Shown in pieces: positions 1-13,671 of a DNA stretch of 64,000 nt. Origin of the DNA: Opisthocomus hoazin. Taxonomy: Eukaryota; Chordata; Aves; Opisthocomiformes; Opisthocomidae. Position 1 is the first letter of the stretch. Every line of letters starts with the position of its first letter. The stretch covers positions 8,566,531 through 8,630,530 of the forward strand of contig NC_134422.1 in the NCBI RefSeq assembly GCF_030867145.1. Direction: 5' to 3'. The position numbers were made by a program, and so were the translations under genes. The notes beneath the pieces are model-generated. The model was not told the DNA's origin. It made no database searches and saw nothing but the letters and a program-made list of their open reading frames with translations.

Positions 1-2939
1 GCCCCCTATCCCATAGGTCTCATTTTCCCTTCACTTCAATGGAATATCGTCCTCTTGACACTCACTTGTAATTTCCTATCTAACAAGTAATGTCAGATCC
101 AGTGGGGTCTACAGACCTGAAAAACAGTTTTCAAAGGGAAGCCCCTTGCTGTTGCTGTGTCTAGGGTCCTCCTTTTAGCAGTTACAAAGGGCACTTTCAC
201 ACCTGACTGTAGAAGAGAATTCTGTTTCACAGTTCTGCATGTAATTGTGATGGGGCATCAGTCCTCTTTTATTTATTGTTTTTTAAAATAATGCACAGGT
301 GTGGTCAGTTAAACAGCATTCTCCCCCAACCCTCCTGCAACACAAAACCCTGAAAATCCTTTAAAATAATTCATTATAATTGAACCCCGCAAGCTTTGAT
401 TCTTTTTCCAACTACCTGCAAAAACAGAGCAAAACCCCATTATTAACAGACTAAATGCTGACTGAGTGTACCAAGCTAAGTAGGAGTCAGCTGAAGGTTG
501 GTCTGGCTGTTCCTGTTGAGAGCTTTTGAGTAATGAGACCTATGGAAGAAGATCTGATTTTTTCCTGCGAGGTGCCTGAACCAGACATTGAGGTGTTTTG
601 ATAATCGGTCCTTTCATCTCCATCATAGTCTTCTGTGCCCTGTTAGTACAATGTAAAAAATAACATATTTTTTCCTCTAGTGCCTTTAAAAATAGATTTT
701 GCTGCAGTTGGAAAAGTTATTTTGCAGTTTAATTTCCATAGTCAGAGGCTTTTCATTAGCACAGCTTCCTATAACATTAGTTTATTCAGTTACATTATGG
801 AAAATCACAGCAGTAAATATCTACTAGGTATACAGGTTTTTGTAATCAGTCCCTGACAACATCTGTCAAAACAATAAGGGAAAATCCTGGCTTGCTTTGT
901 CTTTACAGAATGGGACTGTTTGTTTATTTAACAGAAGAAATAAAGCATATTGAGAGGAGGCCAAAAGAGTCACACTGACTCAGTTACTGAGACTTCCAGC
1001 TTCCAGCTACAGGATATTTTGGTTCCAGCATTTCACATCAGTAATAAACAATCTTTATGGGAACCATTGAATGATAAAAATGAGATCATGAATTGAGAGC
1101 TAGGCTATATATTTTTTGATCTGTTGTATGCTATAGTTTACATTAGGGTTGATCTCGAGACTGGAAAGCGGCAGGTTCTGTATCACAGCATTTCAAATAA
1201 ATGTTTGCCAGCTATGTGAGATACTATCAATAATTCATCACTGTAGTTCTTCCGAGATGGTCTGTTGATGCAAACTGTCAGACCACATGGTAATAATACG
1301 AGCATTTATGTGATTTACAGATCTACAAAATAGCAAATAACTAGAAATTTCTTCAACTGACAGTATGCATAGGCTCTTGAACATCAGAAATAGCGTGGGT
1401 GACAGCTGCAGCATGTATAAATCACGGTCGACTGTTTAAACTGTTTGCTGGGTATAAGTACCTGCACTTATACTGGTGTCTTCATAGTCCATTTCCAATA
1501 TCTGATTGACAGATTGTATTTTATGTAATTGTGCATTTTCTTATGTTGCTATTAACTCTTTAATCCACCAAGGTGCTCAATGCTTACAGTAGTATATCTT
1601 GGCAAATAGAACTGGTAGAGCTCAAAACACAAATTTTTCCCTGCCATGCAGTGACACCTGGACCTGCAGGTTTTTTAGTAATTTAGGTCTTTGGCAACAT
1701 ACTGGAAATTGTGTTGCACAAAGTGGTTTGTACAATTTTTGTGTCTACTTTTGTTCAGTAAGAAACTTAGGGATGGTGACTCACACGGTCATTTATTTTT
1801 GCATCATGACAAAATTCAGGTGAGAGACATTCTTTGGTTTCAGCTACACAAGTAAGTGCCAGTAGCAACGAGAGGAGCTTCCTCATGTTTCAGCTGAATT
1901 CCCATCTTTGTACCAGCCTTGGTCCCAGGGCTGTTCAGGTCTGTATGGTGCAACAAAGCACTGCCCTGAGAACAATCTGAAGTTGTTCCCGCTTGTCCAA
2001 ACCTTTCAATTCTGTAGACTGATCTTTTCGCAGTGTATGTTGATCTTGAACTGGCTCAGTATTTATCACACACCGAATGCAGACAGCCTGTGTTATTGGG
2101 AATGTGAGGTTAGAAAACGTATTTACACTAAAAGCAGTGAGGGTCACTGACTTTTTTGGTCTTTTTTTGTCTGGCTAAGTGTGTAGGTAGCGCTTAATTC
2201 ATCTTTCTAGCACCAGTATGGTTGCTGAGTGCTATGGAGGCAGAGGACCTGTCCCTCAAACCTGTTTGTTTTAAGGATACTTAGCAGCTTGAAGCATTTT
2301 AAAAGAGCAACATTTCTACAGTGAAGGAAGTTCCATTCTTCCTAGGATCATGTCCGCTGGGTGCCATCATTCATACTTGAGCAGGGATGAAGAAAGAGAA
2401 ATGGGAATAGGGGGCAACCTCTGGCATTCAGTTAAGGTAGGAGAGGGGATGATACACTGGGTTCCCCCTTGTTTTCCTCTCTTGCACCATATAATCCTGG
2501 GAAGGCACTTGTGTAGTAATTAGGGAAGTGACAGAAAGCTGTAAATACTGGATGGATTTCTACAGTACACAGGTGTCCGAGACTTTAAAGCCGATTTGTG
2601 CAAAAGAATTGCCTACTATAACCCTCCTCAGTGGATATTGGTGAGGTTGCAACGTCCATACACTTGGCTCAGTGTAGAAGATAAATCTGCTTTTTGTATG
2701 GGGAAAGTTTAATAGCTTTATCTCTTTCATTACAGTAGGGAATAAAACCAAGATGCAAAAGTTTGAGGGTATTTTCTGCGAGGACAGCACACCTCACTGG
2801 GCTGAATGATGTGCAATTGCAGATCACACAGCAGCTGTTTTCCTGGAAACCCACCTGAAAGTAACTTCACTTTCATCTCGGACAGCTGTGGCTGTGCGTG
2901 CCAGCTCTGCCCCACCATTCCCCTGGGATTCTCTTCTTC
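1..2939. other. Non-coding, AT-rich; no gene seen
   Basis: Only short chance frames (at most 80 codons) occur. The fragment TTCACTTCAATGGAA at 30-44 resembles the core of the dispersed palindromic repeats noted elsewhere. Nothing else is recognisable. Given the plus-strand NCKAP5 exon downstream, this is either upstream intron or 5' flank. Confidence 0.6.
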
Positions 2940-3330
2940 CCCTTCTGCTCACAGTGTCCTGCGGTTGCGTGGCCGCGGGGCGATTCTGCTCAGCACGAGT
3001 GCGTGTGTATCTCTGCGGACAGACAGGTTTGGTGTGCGTGGGCAGCAGGGACGGTTTCCATCGGGGAGCTGAGCTGAGTCGCCCTTCGGCTGCGCGGCAG
3101 GGCGGAGGAGAGGAGGCGGGAGGGCATTCCTGGCGTGGGGAGAGGGACCGTGGCTCCTGGCAGCTCCCCGCGTGGCACCGGGTCTGGCGTAACGTGAAAC
3201 TGCGACATGAGTGACTGTGGGTTTGTGAAACCGCTGCCGTGCCTCATTGTTCCTGTGGTTTTGTCCTGAAACAGAACTGGCTTTGTATGCCCTCCGCAGC
3301 GTGCCGTGAGGAAAGCGTTTGTCTGCCGTT
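2940..3330. promoter_or_regulatory. CpG-rich island, candidate promoter or enhancer
   Basis: A sharply bounded GC-rich segment in AT-rich surroundings. I count about 27 CpG in the 300 bases from 2941, with GC a little over 60 percent, so CpG is close to its expected frequency rather than depleted. CpG stays elevated, more weakly, to about 3660. No TATA box and no clear first-exon donor were found. Several overlapping open frames on both strands here (for example 2990-3388 minus and 2888-3214 plus) are what GC-rich DNA gives by chance. Its position 33 kb upstream of the NCKAP5 coding exon, on the 5' side, fits an alternative promoter with an untranslated first exon, but an intragenic enhancer or an unrelated non-coding RNA promoter is equally possible. 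Confidence 0.5.
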
Positions 3331-3524
3331 CCCTGGAGGCTGGGAGATTTGCCGTCTGGGACAGGACTGCACGATAGGGATCAGCCACAAGCAGGGCGTG
3401 ACTTGCCCCTGTGGTTTTGGGTCTTGTTGAGGAATGCTCCTTGTGGAGCGCTCCTCCTTTGGTGGGGCTTCACATGGAGCAGCTCGCCGTACACGTGCCC
3501 AAATGCTGCTGAAGGGAACGGATT

Positions 3525-3554
3525 CCCATTGACATCCGTGGGCTTTGGAACCAG
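3525..3554 (+). repeat. Fragment of the CCCATTGACTTC...TGGGCTTTGGA palindromic repeat
   Basis: CCCATTGACATCCGTGGGCT followed by TTGGAACCAG follows a motif I recognise from sauropsid genomes (CCCATTGACTTCAGTGGGCT then TTGGATCAGG). It lies at the downstream edge of the CpG-rich island. Confidence 0.45.
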
Positions 3555-3669
3555 CTTTTAATCGCGCTGTTACATATATGGACAAGAGGCAGTTTCTGAA
3601 TGGCTGCGGCACAGACGCTAACGAAGCAAGCTCTGTACCCCCCGTGGAGGGGCCTTCCCCAGCCCTGAT

Positions 3670-6600
3670 GTCTCACGGTATTTCCTGAAACTCTCGGTTG
3701 CATCTCAGGTTTTTTTGAAAGGAGGGAGTTTTCACCTAAGCAGATGTGTAAACACACGCCTTTAGGAAAGCTCTACTAAATAAATCCATTATACTGTTGC
3801 TCAGTTCAATTTATTGTAGTCTGTTAATATTTTGTTTTAAAATATATCTTAGATAGGAGTACAGGTTTCTGTTGGAGCTTGTTGAGGAGGAAGCAGTAGG
3901 GCTGAAGGCAAAATCTGTTAGGCCACTGTGGATAGGGTGGCAAAATCCCCCAAGAACTGCACTTTCACGTTTATTAAAAAGCTGGTGTTCTCAGTGAAGC
4001 TGCCTCTAGGAAATGCTGTTTTTTTATTTCAGCGTTGTGCTAAGAAGAACAACAGAATTTCCGAGCTGTTGTCTCAGGCTTTATATAGGTTGAAGGTTTA
4101 TGTTCTGCTCATGTTTTGATAAATCTTCCTTCCAGGCATAAAGTACAGAAACTATTAATTAAAGCTTAAATTCTAGAGCAAGGGGTAAGTGTTGTGGTAA
4201 GGTGCAAACACTTGGTCGTTGTGTAATTCCCAGGCAGAAAGAAAAGATCACTGTAAAGTCAGGACTCAGCTGAGGTGGCCGGTTAGACTGTTCGACCACT
4301 CACGCGGACTCAGATGGAAGAGATTCCAGGCAAGCATCTGTCTCTGAGAAGCGTCTCTACTGCTGCCTTGCTCCCGACATCCATGTTGTTTTCCTCCAAA
4401 ATATCTCCAGAATATGCCATCTTGAGGGCCACTATTTTTCATAGATGTCCATAGAAAATAAATACTTCATAGCTGGAAGATGTGGCAGTAACTGTTTTTA
4501 GGTGGCTTCTCGGCATTTTCTGGAGAAGCCAGGCGCTACCCGCTACCCAGCCCGGCACGAGCTGTTGAGTAGCAGGGGCAGCCGCAGGAGGGGTGTCACG
4601 GGAGCTGCGCTGTTTCTCCTTGGCTTTGGCCTTGTCTGGGGCAACTGGTTTTCTAGTTCCTAGCACCGGACAACACTGCTATTCCCTGTGGAGTAACGAG
4701 CAATTGTGGTTTCAACTCCTGACACCAGACATTTCTGAACAAAACCAGCTCTGTAGGTCTGAAGTACCGGGAGCAGTGAGCTGCAGTCATTTTATCTCGT
4801 CATCAGGTTTGACTCTGCACTCAGTTTATGGAGAATTATGCCTGAGTCAGGGCTACAGGAATAGCTAAAATCCAAATTCTTCCTTCTCTTTCTTGAAAAC
4901 TGTTGATAGTGTTTTAATAACTGTACAGAGAGCCAGAATATGTAGACTCATTTGCAAAATGTATATAAAAAGTATGTAACCTTCAAGGGACTTGATGGAC
5001 ACTGTCACTTGCTAAGTTTATCATTCTAGGTGATAAAATCAAATGGCTGCATATGTATTTAAAAAATTGTTGTGGCTGCAGGGAAAATATTGGAGCAATG
5101 AGGACATTCTCACTACCTTGCAGATTAGAGAGGCCTTTTTGGCAGGAGGAAAATGTAGTTTGCTTATAGCACCTGCATATACTTGCATGTCTGTGGTCTT
5201 CTGGTTTTTACAGCCCTTGGTGTCTATTCTCTCCTTGATACATGTGCAAAATTCATATGATGTTCTTAAAGTTCTGCTGGGTGGAGAGGAAATACAGTGC
5301 TTAGTACAAACAGTTCCCTGTGAATGCTGCATTCCTATAGTTATCTGTCATTTAGAAAAAATGCAACTCAATAACATTTTTAGAACAGTTTCTGACAGTC
5401 GTAATTAAATATATATTTGAAAATTGTAACGTAATATTAAAACAACTCCTGTCATTATATTTACCATTTCTGCTTTGCATGTACACACTCCTCCTTAAGT
5501 TACAGAGGCATTTACTGTTCACCTTGCCAACTCTCTGGTCATTGAATCTTTCTGAGGAGAAGAGAGGAGGAGAGGAAAGAAGGTACCAAGCTTGCTTATG
5601 CTCAGTTATGCTATATTTTAATAACATTGGATCAGCTTAGTCCTGGTTGTAAATTTCTGTTGTGTAATGCATCTAGGTATACAAATCCAGTATTTCTCAA
5701 TCTGTTCTGAGTATGATGGTGAAGATTCTGAGTTTGGTGGGAATTTTCAGGTTTGTTGGGTAGCAGCTGGAAAACACAGTTAGTGAATGTTCATATGGGG
5801 TCAAGCAAAGGTGCTGGAATGTAATTCAGGGGGTTCATAGTGTTGCAGGTGGAGAAAAAAAAGGGTGAACTGGACAGTTGATTAGGAGGAAGTGTCATCT
5901 TTTCATTTGCCCAGAATTGCTTGGTCTTAAAATAGTAAATAATCAGAGCAAACTTCTTATGAACAAGTCAAAGTTCAGAAATTACTGTAGGCTTTTCAGG
6001 CATTTATAAACTGACTTTTTCAGGAGGGAGTGGTAACCCTGGAGGTCCTGCCAGGTGAATAAGCTACAATGAAGTTATTAATCTGTGATGTTTTATAAAT
6101 ACTGTTTTTCATTGGTATCATTTTATGTAAAAGCTTCTGAAATAAGCCTTAAAAATAGAAACCTAGTTTTAGGGCCTTGTCTACATGGAGAAGTTACTGC
6201 AAAATTAGCAGTAAATCACTACAAAATAGCTATTCCACATCAATTCTCTGTACAGATATTTCTAATGCCCTTTACGTGGTCAGATTGCACAGAGTGACAA
6301 CTGTACTGTCCCATCTTACTGTGCAGCAAAGCTTTCATGGAGACTAGCTCAAAGACTGTGCAGCTCCGTAAAATTACTCTAATTTGAAACCACACTAATG
6401 TGTAATGCTGACCCTGCAGTGAGAGAGAGAGAAGTCTTTTATAGTAGATATTTTTTGAATATAGCAGAATATCTGTGTTTCCTCTAGAATAAGAATGACT
6501 GTCATTACCTCTGTTGATATTGGTTTAGAGAATTATAGTTAGATTATATCATGAAAGCACACATCAGCATTACTGTTCTGGCTGAAATTCTGATATTTTG

Positions 6601-9600
6601 AAATCCTTTGAGTGGCAGAAAGTCCTAGGTATTAATTGGGCCTCATTACAGAAACAAAAAGAGATCTTGATATGTCCTAAGGCTGCATAACAATAATTTC
6701 CATCTGTTTAAAGACATGTGCCAAAGTTAGAGCACTGGAGAAATTATTCATGTTGAAGCTTCTGGAATGTCTGGAAAAGCTCTGAAGGGAAATTGTCAAT
6801 ATTGTGGTCAGTGAGCAGAATGGGCCTTATTTAAAACTCTTAGATATTGTCCATTTACCTGTGGCATCATATAATCAATAGTAACTGATAATGCCAACTT
6901 GTACAGAGCAAGGTATGCTTCTGCATGCTGAGAACTGCTGTATCGGTAATGTTGGACGGATAAGGAAGCAGCAACAGGGCAGGGGAGAGGTCAGAGAAGC
7001 TGTTCCAGGTGTCTGCAATGGCTGACCTCTTGGTCAACATGCAAGACTTGACTGAAGTAGTTCAGCAAAGCAACCTAGAACATGAAGTAGAGCAAGAATG
7101 TCTGGGTTAAAACTGTAAAGGGTTCGTATTTTCAGGACGTACCAAATATACAGAGCAAGTGGTTCTCGCTACTGACAGCTAATCCCTTTCATTAATACGT
7201 GTATCCATGAGTGTATGAAAGCTAAGCGTATGGCACTCAGCCTTTGAAAGCAGGTTGGAGTTGCTCATCTGAATTGCTAAGATTATATTTGAAATCAAGG
7301 GAGCATGGAGCGGGTACTAGCAGTGCTGGTCAGAATGCGCTAAAGCTGCTTGATCTGTAGCAGGTACAATCAGACGGTTAGCTGGCCTGAGCCCCAGCCC
7401 TTCATTTGATCAAAAAGCAAGGGTGAGTCTCGCTTCATGTTACACAGACCATTTCAAAGTTGGTGCTCAACCTCAGAGCTGCTTTTATTCTTTCAGCTAA
7501 GAATGGTGTTTTCAGATGAATCACACCATGACTAGGAAAAACTTTTCAGGTTGTGACTTACATTGTGAAGATAAAGCATTTCCCTGCTTTCTCTTTCTGA
7601 AAGCAAAATGGACACTTCTGATACTGCTGGTGGTCATACAGCAGTGTCATGCGGAGATAACTGAGCTGGCCCTGAACCTGCTCACTGGGCTGGGGCAGGA
7701 CTGTAACCACGCTCCGCTGAGGGTATTTCCCGCCTTCTGCTCCGTGCTGGGGAGCTAACGTGGCCAAGCTGCTTCCCAGAACCAAAGGAACTTACTCAAA
7801 GCTACTGCACACATCTCTGCGAGTCATTGCACTGCGCCGTGTATCAGCTAGCACCAGTCTTCTGCACTTCGTGCGCTTTGCGTAGTCGCGTATGTGGGCA
7901 CAAAGGGAACGGACAAGGCACCCACACTGACTGGCTAGTATGCTACAGGACTTTATCATGTTTACTTCCAGATGAATAAAAATTTATCACAGATCTGCTG
8001 TTGTCTGTTGGCCACATTTGTGTTTATACTAAGGTCACTGAGCAAAATCTGGATTGTGGGATTAAAGTAAATAGTGAATAACAAATATGCAGGGACCTGT
8101 CGAAGGATTTGAGAAAAGTTCAATGTAAAATGTCAGACTAAAAGTTGGACAGTTATTTTATTTAGATCTAATTCACATGGAAGTCAACAGCATCTGACTG
8201 CATCTCTGTATTGCGGTTGTTTCTTTTAATCATGGATTCCCATTAAAACAACTCTTTGACATCAAAATTATTCAGTCATTTTATTTTAATGTGTGGCATT
8301 AAGTAAGCTGGGTGGCAAATTGTCTTCTCAAACAGATTGACTTGTTTTACCTGTGGGGAAGGAACAGCTGAACAGCTAGGAGGGAAATCTGCCAGTTCAG
8401 AAAATTTATTGTAACTTACATAGCAGAGACGGAATTGTTTGGTTTTGAATGCTAGTTTGCTTTTGATGCTTTTAATCTAACTGAAGTCTTTATCATATCG
8501 TTTGAAATTATCCTCAGGGGCTGAGGCTATCACTGAAACTTGCAAAAGTAATTGATACTTATTCTGTGTTGTTCACTGTGTTTATATGATTACAAGATGA
8601 GTTTTTCCTCTCTTTATAGCATGCAATAAAATCTTCAGTACTGTAGTAGAGAAGGCAGTGTGATAAACCAGAACAGCCTGCGTTTGATATACCTGCCCTT
8701 TTCTATCCAGACAAACAGCATGGAGGGTTTTCTTCTTGCGGGAAGACTCTCATCACAAAAATAATTTTGGGCTGTTTCACCATCTTTTTTGCAAAGACAC
8801 TCCTTGTTGTCCTTCCCTGGAAAGTGTCTAGCTAGCTGTTACGAGTTGTTATACTTCACAGATTTAAAGTAATCATAGCATATTGTTGAAATCCTAGGGT
8901 ATGTACCGTTTATTACTGCTTTCTACAACAACCCAGGATTTTTCAAGAGGACAGCGGAGAGACAGGCCTGAGGACTTGCATTGAGGTACTTTTGGGTAAG
9001 ACTTCATGGTATTGTCCAGGGCTCTGCTGACAGTACCGGGAGCAGTAATTCCTACACTTTAACAGGTTGGTGGCTCCACTTGTGCTGTAAGCAAGCAGCT
9101 TACCCCTGGAGCATTTTACCCATGACATGGATCAACTTTCTGAGGATCTTAGGGGTGTTAAGAGACCGGAGTAATGGCAATGCATTTCAGATAGACTCTC
9201 GTTGATAATAGTTGCTCTAAAATAGGGTGCTTTTATCAACTTATATTATATGGTATTAAAACGAGGCATGTTGTTGCAGCTCTTATTTAAGAAGTTATAT
9301 GCTGATAGTGGTTCCTCCCTGTCCAGCTTTGAAGATGGAATTGAAAGACCCAAAGAGAACTCAACTAGGACTGAGCAGAGTATTACTAGGTCCTCACCAA
9401 GGGAGCAATGAAACACGTGAAGGTACATAGCGGGAAAGGTTTGTTCCCTCCTCAAGATCTCTCTGTGGCAGGAGCAGGACTTGGCCTGTTTTTGCAGTTT
9501 CCCTGTTCTGGCGAAGGTAGAAGTAACAGTAATTGCACCTGACAAAATGAACTTCATATGGCAAGCACGAGAAGAACACAGAGTAAAAGCCTGGCAAGGG

Positions 9601-10880
9601 AGAACATAGCCTGGGCGAGTCAGTTCATTCCTTGTTTTCCCTCCACAAGCTGTAACTTCCAGGGAAAAAGGAGGAAGAATATATGTCTCAGAGAGACACA
9701 GATTGTCATTTGGAGTGAAAAGGTGGAGACGGGCTTACAAATGGCCGAGAGGTAGATAGCAGCTTTTGACTGTCACGGTATCTCTGTGAGAACTCCTTTT
9801 TAATATTATGTCATCACATTCGGTGTTAGGAGTTCCGTGTGCTCGTTTGTTGAAGTGAACTACTTGGAACTGCTTGTTATACTGTGGATTTGCATAATAT
9901 GTTTAAAGGCAATTTAAATAAAATTTGATTCCGATTTATGTAGTTTTCTCTGAAGAATTTTTTCTCTTAATAAGTTGATGTGCTGTTACCTCTGTGCCGC
10001 ACAGCGTAAGGCTAAAGCTTCCAGCCAGATTCTTATCTCCATCTGGTGCAGGCACATGGGAGGACATTTTATAAAGCCATCTGAAATAAATAAATTATAT
10101 TCCTTATTTGCTCTGTTTGATCTGATTACCATCTCCTGTAGCAAGGCAGGAGCTGTGAAATTCTGAGACTGAGGGATGAAGAAAGCTATTCTAGTGCTTG
10201 CTCTCACTTGCGAAAGACCCTTCCTTTGGTGTGTAAAGGTGTCAGGACAGAGCAGGACAAGGTTAAGCATCGAGTCAAGAGCGCAGGGCTGTATAGCTGG
10301 CAGTCTTCAGGCAAGAATCTCTGCTCTGACATGTACAAAAATGTAACTGATTACTCCAATCCAACGGCCAGTTCATTGATTAAAAGGGCAAATGGGCTTT
10401 CATCCAGGAGTGCAGCAGAAAACAAACAGCTAGGCTGAAAACCAAGACTATTTAACCATCTGAAAGAGCATGGAGCCATCACAGCTGCTGCAGAACCTGT
10501 CACAACTTGGCTGCCAAGAAGCCAGATGCTTGCGTCAGAGGAATGTGTGTTTCACAAGCCAATACCTCTGCTTTCTGACACAAAGCGACATGTCCGAAAA
10601 GGCAGGAGGGGAGCACAAATTAGTCAGCCTTCCCTTTAGGTGGCAACCTGGCTGGAACACTGACACCTGTAGAAATACAAGTTTTTGTCAGAAATAGATT
10701 CTGGAAATAACCTTCCTCTCTTAATAGAGACCACTTTCAATAACCAGCGGGGGACCACTGTCCGTATGTGAAGTTAAACGCTGCGTAACTGATTTAATGA
10801 TTTGATCCATTAGAATGTAAATTTGTGGAGGCTTACCTGTGTGATTAAGGATATACAAAAGCCCTTGAATGCACATTGGT
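3670..10880. other. Non-coding; nothing recognisable
   Basis: AT-rich DNA with short frames only (the longest, 121 codons at 5043-5408 plus, shows no known domain). No tRNA, rRNA or intact repeat was seen. Confidence 0.6.
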
Positions 10881-10883
10881 TTT

Positions 10884-10939
10884 GGGCCTGCTCCAGAATC
10901 CACTAATGCCATTGATTTCAATTAACTCTGGATAAGGTC
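10884..10939. repeat. Decayed palindrome of the CCATTGATTTCAAT type
   Basis: GGGCCTGCTCCAGA (10884-10897) is mirrored imperfectly by TCTGGATAAGGTC (10927-10939; about 10 of 13 positions pair). Between them lies CCATTGATTTCAATTAA with a palindromic core ATTGATTTCAAT. This resembles the recurrent sauropsid motif of GGCCTGATCCAG, then CCATTGACTTCAATGG, then CTGGATCAGGCC. Confidence 0.5.
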
Positions 10940-10944
10940 ACTGG

Positions 10945-12390
10945 TGGCAGAATCAATTGCTTTATTCTGGAAACAACAGGATAGGCAACGAAGGAATAAT
11001 GGCTTAACCCATGGAATTAATGAGAGCAAGTCCTATGTACTTATATTTAGTGATCACATTTAAAATGTTTGAGTTCTCCTGTAAATCAAAAATCCAGCTT
11101 CTGCCTACCTCTTCCAGTTTCAAGTGGCAACACTCAAACCAGACTTTGTGTGATTTGCTTAACGTCATATTTTACAATGAGGCAATTTATAGTAAAAGCC
11201 AATGTCCTTTAAAGACATCCCATCAATTTTCTCTGATGAATGCTTTTCATAGAATTCTACTGAAGCAAAAATTATGGAACTGAAAAAGATTTCAAAATTG
11301 ATTGCAAATCACTGCTATGTATGGCAAAATTGTATATGCTCATTTCAGTTCTCAGCTCATCTGAAAAGGTTAGATAAAACATTTCATTTTAGCCAATCTC
11401 TTTTCTTATGTGACAGAATAGGGTGTCAAGGCTTCATCCTGACAGTTGAGGACAGGATTTCCCATAGTGTAGGATGTGCGCTAATGTTTCTATATAATGT
11501 CCTCTTCCAGGAGGTAGAACACTATCTTTTTAGCTGCTGGAGTGACAGGTACCGGGGAGCACGCGGGTCACTACAGAAAGCTGTCCCGGAGCTCTTGGAG
11601 GGGGCAGCATGGCACTGCCAGGCATCGAGCACAACTGAAAAGGAGAAACTGGACTGATAATATCCCCTGACCCTGTATGGAGCGGCATGGCCGATTGGAA
11701 GGCAGTTATAGTTGTTACATGTTATTTGCTGCTTTCTCTGAAGCTTAAATTCATAAATGTGACAGAGGAGAGAGCTCTTGTTTGTTCCAGTGGTAAAACC
11801 TGCCTTTGCTAAAGACCCTATTCTTGACATTCAGGGGAGGTAAAAAGCTTTGTAAAATCACCCAGTAAGGTTAAAAAACAAACTATCTTTGTGATCAAAA
11901 GCTTACCAGCCTGATCAGACCGCTTCAGCTGAAGGCCCTTTTTTGACTGAGTATCTGAGGAGATTCATACACCGCCCCCACACGCTTCCTCTTATTCTCG
12001 CCACATTTTTTTACTTGGTACAGTTGTTTATCCTCTCTGCCAGCTACCCCAGGCTCAGAAAAGTGTTTACTGTGCTAACTTGTGACGATCCCACATGCTT
12101 GTAGGTATTTGTTTTGTGAGACATACTTAGCTGTGTTGGTAAAAGTGAGAATAATGGTAATTTTTAAAGAGCATTTTGCTCTTCAGTACACTGGTGTCAT
12201 TCAGGAGAAATTTCTGTGATATTTTAGGAACCAGCTCAAGACTTCCAACCATGTGCAACTCCAAGGAGGGTGAATTCTGCAGCTTGCAATTTATTTTACT
12301 GTTTTTTAAATTTGCCCTCCAGTGATCTGAGTATTTATTGTGGGATAAAAATAAAAGTTTAGGATTATATGATATATCATGCCATACATC
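10945..12390. other. Non-coding; nothing recognisable
   Basis: Frames of 127 codons (11274-11657 plus) and 102 codons (11522-11830 minus) overlap in a slightly GC-richer patch near 11.53-11.65 kb. Neither translation is recognisable. No other structure was seen. Confidence 0.55.
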
Positions 12391-12465
12391 TCATCTCAAC
12401 TCAACTCAACTCAACTCAACTCAACTCATATCATATCATATTATATCATATCATATCATATCACA
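12391..12465. repeat. Compound pentanucleotide microsatellite
   Basis: The tract is one unbroken 5-bp register: TCATC, then TCAAC six times (12396-12425), then TCATA three times, TTATA once, TCATA three times (to 12460), then TCACA. Two different pentamers that share TCA are joined without a phase shift. The short open frame at 12379-12582 simply reads through this repeat. Confidence 0.97.
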
Positions 12466-13648
12466 ATCTGTTGGGATTTTAATGTCCTGCAGTTTAGTTC
12501 TTGTAGACTAAAGTACTCTGCGGTCTATCAGCTTGTCTGTCCTTGCCCCAGAGCAGTATCAGAGGGTAAACCAAAGCTTTGACGTGGCCCGCGGGCTCAC
12601 CATCTGAAGCTGTACTGAACCACACAGGACTCGTGGCACAGTTAGACATCCCTCAGGGGAAATATTCTTCCCTCTTACCATTACCATCTCCCTTTTAGCT
12701 TGCCAGGCTGTCAGGCTGATCACCTCATGACGCAGCTTTATGGGTCGGTAATGAGCGAGTGGACCTGCAGGTACCTGGGTCCGAGCCACCTTCTGCCCTT
12801 GTGCTGGCCAGATGCGAACATGCACATTGGGCAGGTGTGACTGCAGGGACTTCTGCAGAGCTTCAAGGAAAAGGTAGTACAGTTTAAGCGACTTGATCCT
12901 ATCCTATTACTGCATTTTGTCAGGAGGTGGGAGCTTTGTTTTGGCTTCTTCAGTGAGGAAGAACTTTCTATGTTAATAATAAAGAAAAATCGAATGTGGA
13001 CAGTGAACCTGAAGATAGTATGATCTTTGTGTTAGTGTGAGACAGGGGCTCTTTAACAGATGCTGGCTATACTACGATAGGTTAATTAACAAGCTTTACT
13101 AGTATCCATGTGTACTTAGATCAGTAAATTATGTCTCATCTTACCTGTTTGCCCATCAAAAACAAGGCAGTATGAAGCTGAATTATTTCCTTGGATACAT
13201 GGCTTAGTTCAGCCTACTGCATATTAGTGCAGGAGCAACCACTGCAGCTCCTGACTTCAACATCTTTATCTTTTCACTCAACCTGTAGCTAGTCAGGGAG
13301 TGAATTCTGTCATGAACTTTATTCTAACAAAAGCCACAGCATTCCTGCCAAAAATAAGCTATATCTGCACGGCCAGTAGCTATACTGTATGATGACTTAG
13401 AATAGAAATGAGATGGATAAATGCACTGACAGGGTGAGCTAATGGCCACTCCCTTAACAAGGGCTGTAATTTGAAGAATGCAGAATCTGTTTGTCCACCC
13501 GCATGGGAATTCTCCTCTTGGGAGGAATAACTTGCTGGTTAAACCCACAAATCTCAATACCTGTTTCTTTGCACATTTACTTTTCCAAAATCCACCAGTT
13601 CTGAAAAGAATTGAGATAGAGCTTACCTAGATGGAAGTCTCCAAAAGA

Positions 13649-13671
13649 TGACTTCCAGGCAATGGAAGTCA
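13649..13671. repeat. Perfect 9-bp stem, 5-nt loop hairpin
   Basis: TGACTTCCA (13649-13657), loop GGCAA, then TGGAAGTCA (13663-13671) form a perfect hairpin. A third copy of the arm, TGGAAGTC, lies just upstream at 13632-13639. No downstream T-run or other signal gives it a clear role. Confidence 0.9.
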
